Shown here: piece after piece, positions 6,696 through 7,737 of the stretch
How positions within the stretch are numbered: position 1 is the first letter of the stretch
How the letters are laid out: each line of letters begins with the position of its first letter
Assembly (NCBI GenBank): GCA_938005345.1
Contig: CALLNG010000440.1
Location: 1 to 7,737 of the forward strand
Reading direction: 5' to 3'
DNA length: 7,737 bases
DNA from: an uncultured Clostridia bacterium
GTDB lineage: Bacteria; Bacillota; Clostridia; RUG12999
Notes under the pieces: model-generated
Databases searched by the model: none
What the model saw: the letters and a program-made list of their open reading frames with translations, nothing else
What the model was told of the DNA's origin: nothing
Translations under genes and position numbers: made by a program

Positions 6696-7737
6696 TTACT
6701 CTACGCTTTCTGTCGTTGATGTGTAACTACGGTCCACTGTAATTACAGTAAAATATTGCGCCTGATATGCCTTCACCTTTTCCTCAATTTGTTTTCGTAG
6801 TTCTGAATCCGTCATTTGATATCGCGGTGGAACCACTACGTCAAAAATCAAGTTACTGTGTGTATTTCCTTTTACCATACGAAAATCATGCATTGACAAC
6901 TTCGGGTCAATATCTTGTAGAATATCTTCCACCACACGTTTCATATGGTTGGTTTCCTCGTCATCCGTTACAACCGGGTCCAAATGAATCACCAAATGAA
7001 TATTGCAGTCTTTACTAAAATCCTTTTCAATATTGTCAATAAGGTCATGGCTTTTGAGAATATCTTCTTTTGCACTGACTTCTACATGTACAGAAGCAAA
7101 ACACCGTTCCGGCCCGTAGTTGTGGATCATCAAATCATGAGTACCCAGCACTCCTTCATAGCTATGCAGTTTGGTTTCAATTGTATCCACCAACTCCTTA
7201 GTCGGCGCCGCACCAAGCAGCGGATTGAGCGTTTCCCGCACCAGCCCTATTCCCGATACCAAAATAAACAGCGCGACTAAGGTTCCAGCATATCCGTCTA
7301 ACTGCCATCCCGTCAACTTTCCAATGATGGTAGAAACCAATACTGCCGCCGTCGCATAGACATCGTTGATACTATCTGTGGAATTTGCCATAATCGCAGT
7401 GGAGGATATCTTCTTTCCCACTGTTCGGTAAAACAGGCCCATCCATAATTTTACGGCAATCGCCGCGCACAAAATTACGATAGACAGCAAGCTAAATTCT
7501 ACCGCCTCGGGATGAAAAATCTTTTGGACGGAAGAACCCAGTAGCTGAACGCCCAGCAATAAAACAGAAAAGGACACTATCAGCCCAGCGATGTATTCCA
7601 CTCTAGCATGGCCATAAGGATGCTCCTCATCCGCTGGTTTATTTGAAATTCGAAATCCAATCAAGGTAACAATACAAGAACCTGCATCTGACAAGTTATT
7701 GACAGCATCCGCAATGATAGCAATGCTGCCAAACAGC
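6696..7737 (-). CDS. cation diffusion facilitator (CDF) transporter, predicted Mn2+ type, N-terminus beyond the window
   Basis: Proton-coupled divalent metal exporter of the CDF family in the cytoplasmic membrane. The window holds 346 codons; the start and roughly the first membrane helix lie beyond the right edge. Numbering from the first whole codon, ADAVNNLSDAGS (9-20) is TM2 and gives an NxxxD metal site (Asn13, Asp17). HPYGHARVEY (39-48) follows, then TM5 with DSINDVYATAAV, a DxxxD site (Asp121, Asp125). An Asn-Asp/Asp-Asp set, rather than His-Asp/His-Asp, resembles MntE-type manganese exporters, so Mn2+ is the likely substrate (inference). The cytosolic dimerisation domain (THDLMIHNYGPE through IHLVIHLDP, about 199-254) is followed by about 90 more residues that look like a second copy of it. 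The first gene in view of an operon with the MATE pump. Confidence 0.92.
   Translation of the reverse strand, partial: LFGSIAIIADAVNNLSDAGSCIVTLIGFRISNKPADEEHPYGHARVEYIAGLIVSFSVLLLGVQLLGSSVQKIFHPEAVEFSLLSIVILCAAIAVKLWMGLFYRTVGKKISSTAIMANSTDSINDVYATAAVLVSTIIGKLTGWQLDGYAGTLVALFILVSGIGLVRETLNPLLGAAPTKELVDTIETKLHSYEGVLGTHDLMIHNYGPERCFASVHVEVSAKEDILKSHDLIDNIEKDFSKDCNIHLVIHLDPVVTDDEETNHMKRVVEDILQDIDPKLSMHDFRMVKGNTHSNLIFDVVVPPRYQMTDSELRKQIEEKVKAYQAQYFTVITVDRSYTSTTESVE

Overview
The window reads as chromosomal DNA of a Bacillota organism, most likely a gut-type Clostridia (Lachnospiraceae or Oscillospiraceae-like). The reasons are strong AGGAGG-type ribosome binding sites, moderate base composition, a DUF975 membrane protein, MATE and CDF transporters that resemble clostridial ones, and a cluster of Gfo/Idh/MocA oxidoreductases with xylose-isomerase-like TIM barrels under a divergent AraC regulator. 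Species cannot be fixed from the sequence alone. No RNA gene, insertion sequence, CRISPR array or phage gene was seen.

Left part (1-3327, all minus strand): a tightly packed operon read right to left. Its order is TIM-barrel isomerase/epimerase (286 aa), Gfo/Idh/MocA dehydrogenase (385 aa), a second TIM-barrel protein (248 aa), and a second Gfo/Idh/MocA dehydrogenase that runs off the left edge (171 residues present). Spacing is an 8-base overlap, then 17-18 bases, then 38 bases. A divergent AraC-type regulator (278 aa, 3463-4299, plus strand) shares the 135-base intergenic region and probably controls the operon. Paired NAD(P)-dependent sugar oxidoreductases and isomerase-like barrels suggest catabolism of an unusual sugar, cyclitol or glycoside through a keto-sugar intermediate. 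The substrate is not evident.

Middle (4300-4413): a strong hairpin terminator between the convergent ends of the regulator gene and the next gene, probably acting in both directions.

Right part (4414-7737, all minus strand): a CDF-family cation exporter cut by the right edge, then, 15 bases downstream, a MATE-family efflux pump broken by a one-base frameshift in an A4 run, then, after a 139-base gap, a DUF975 membrane protein. The CDF has an Asn-Asp/Asp-Asp metal site, which suggests manganese, and a C-terminal domain that looks duplicated. The frameshift is either a real recent lesion or a sequence error; correcting one base restores a 462-residue pump.
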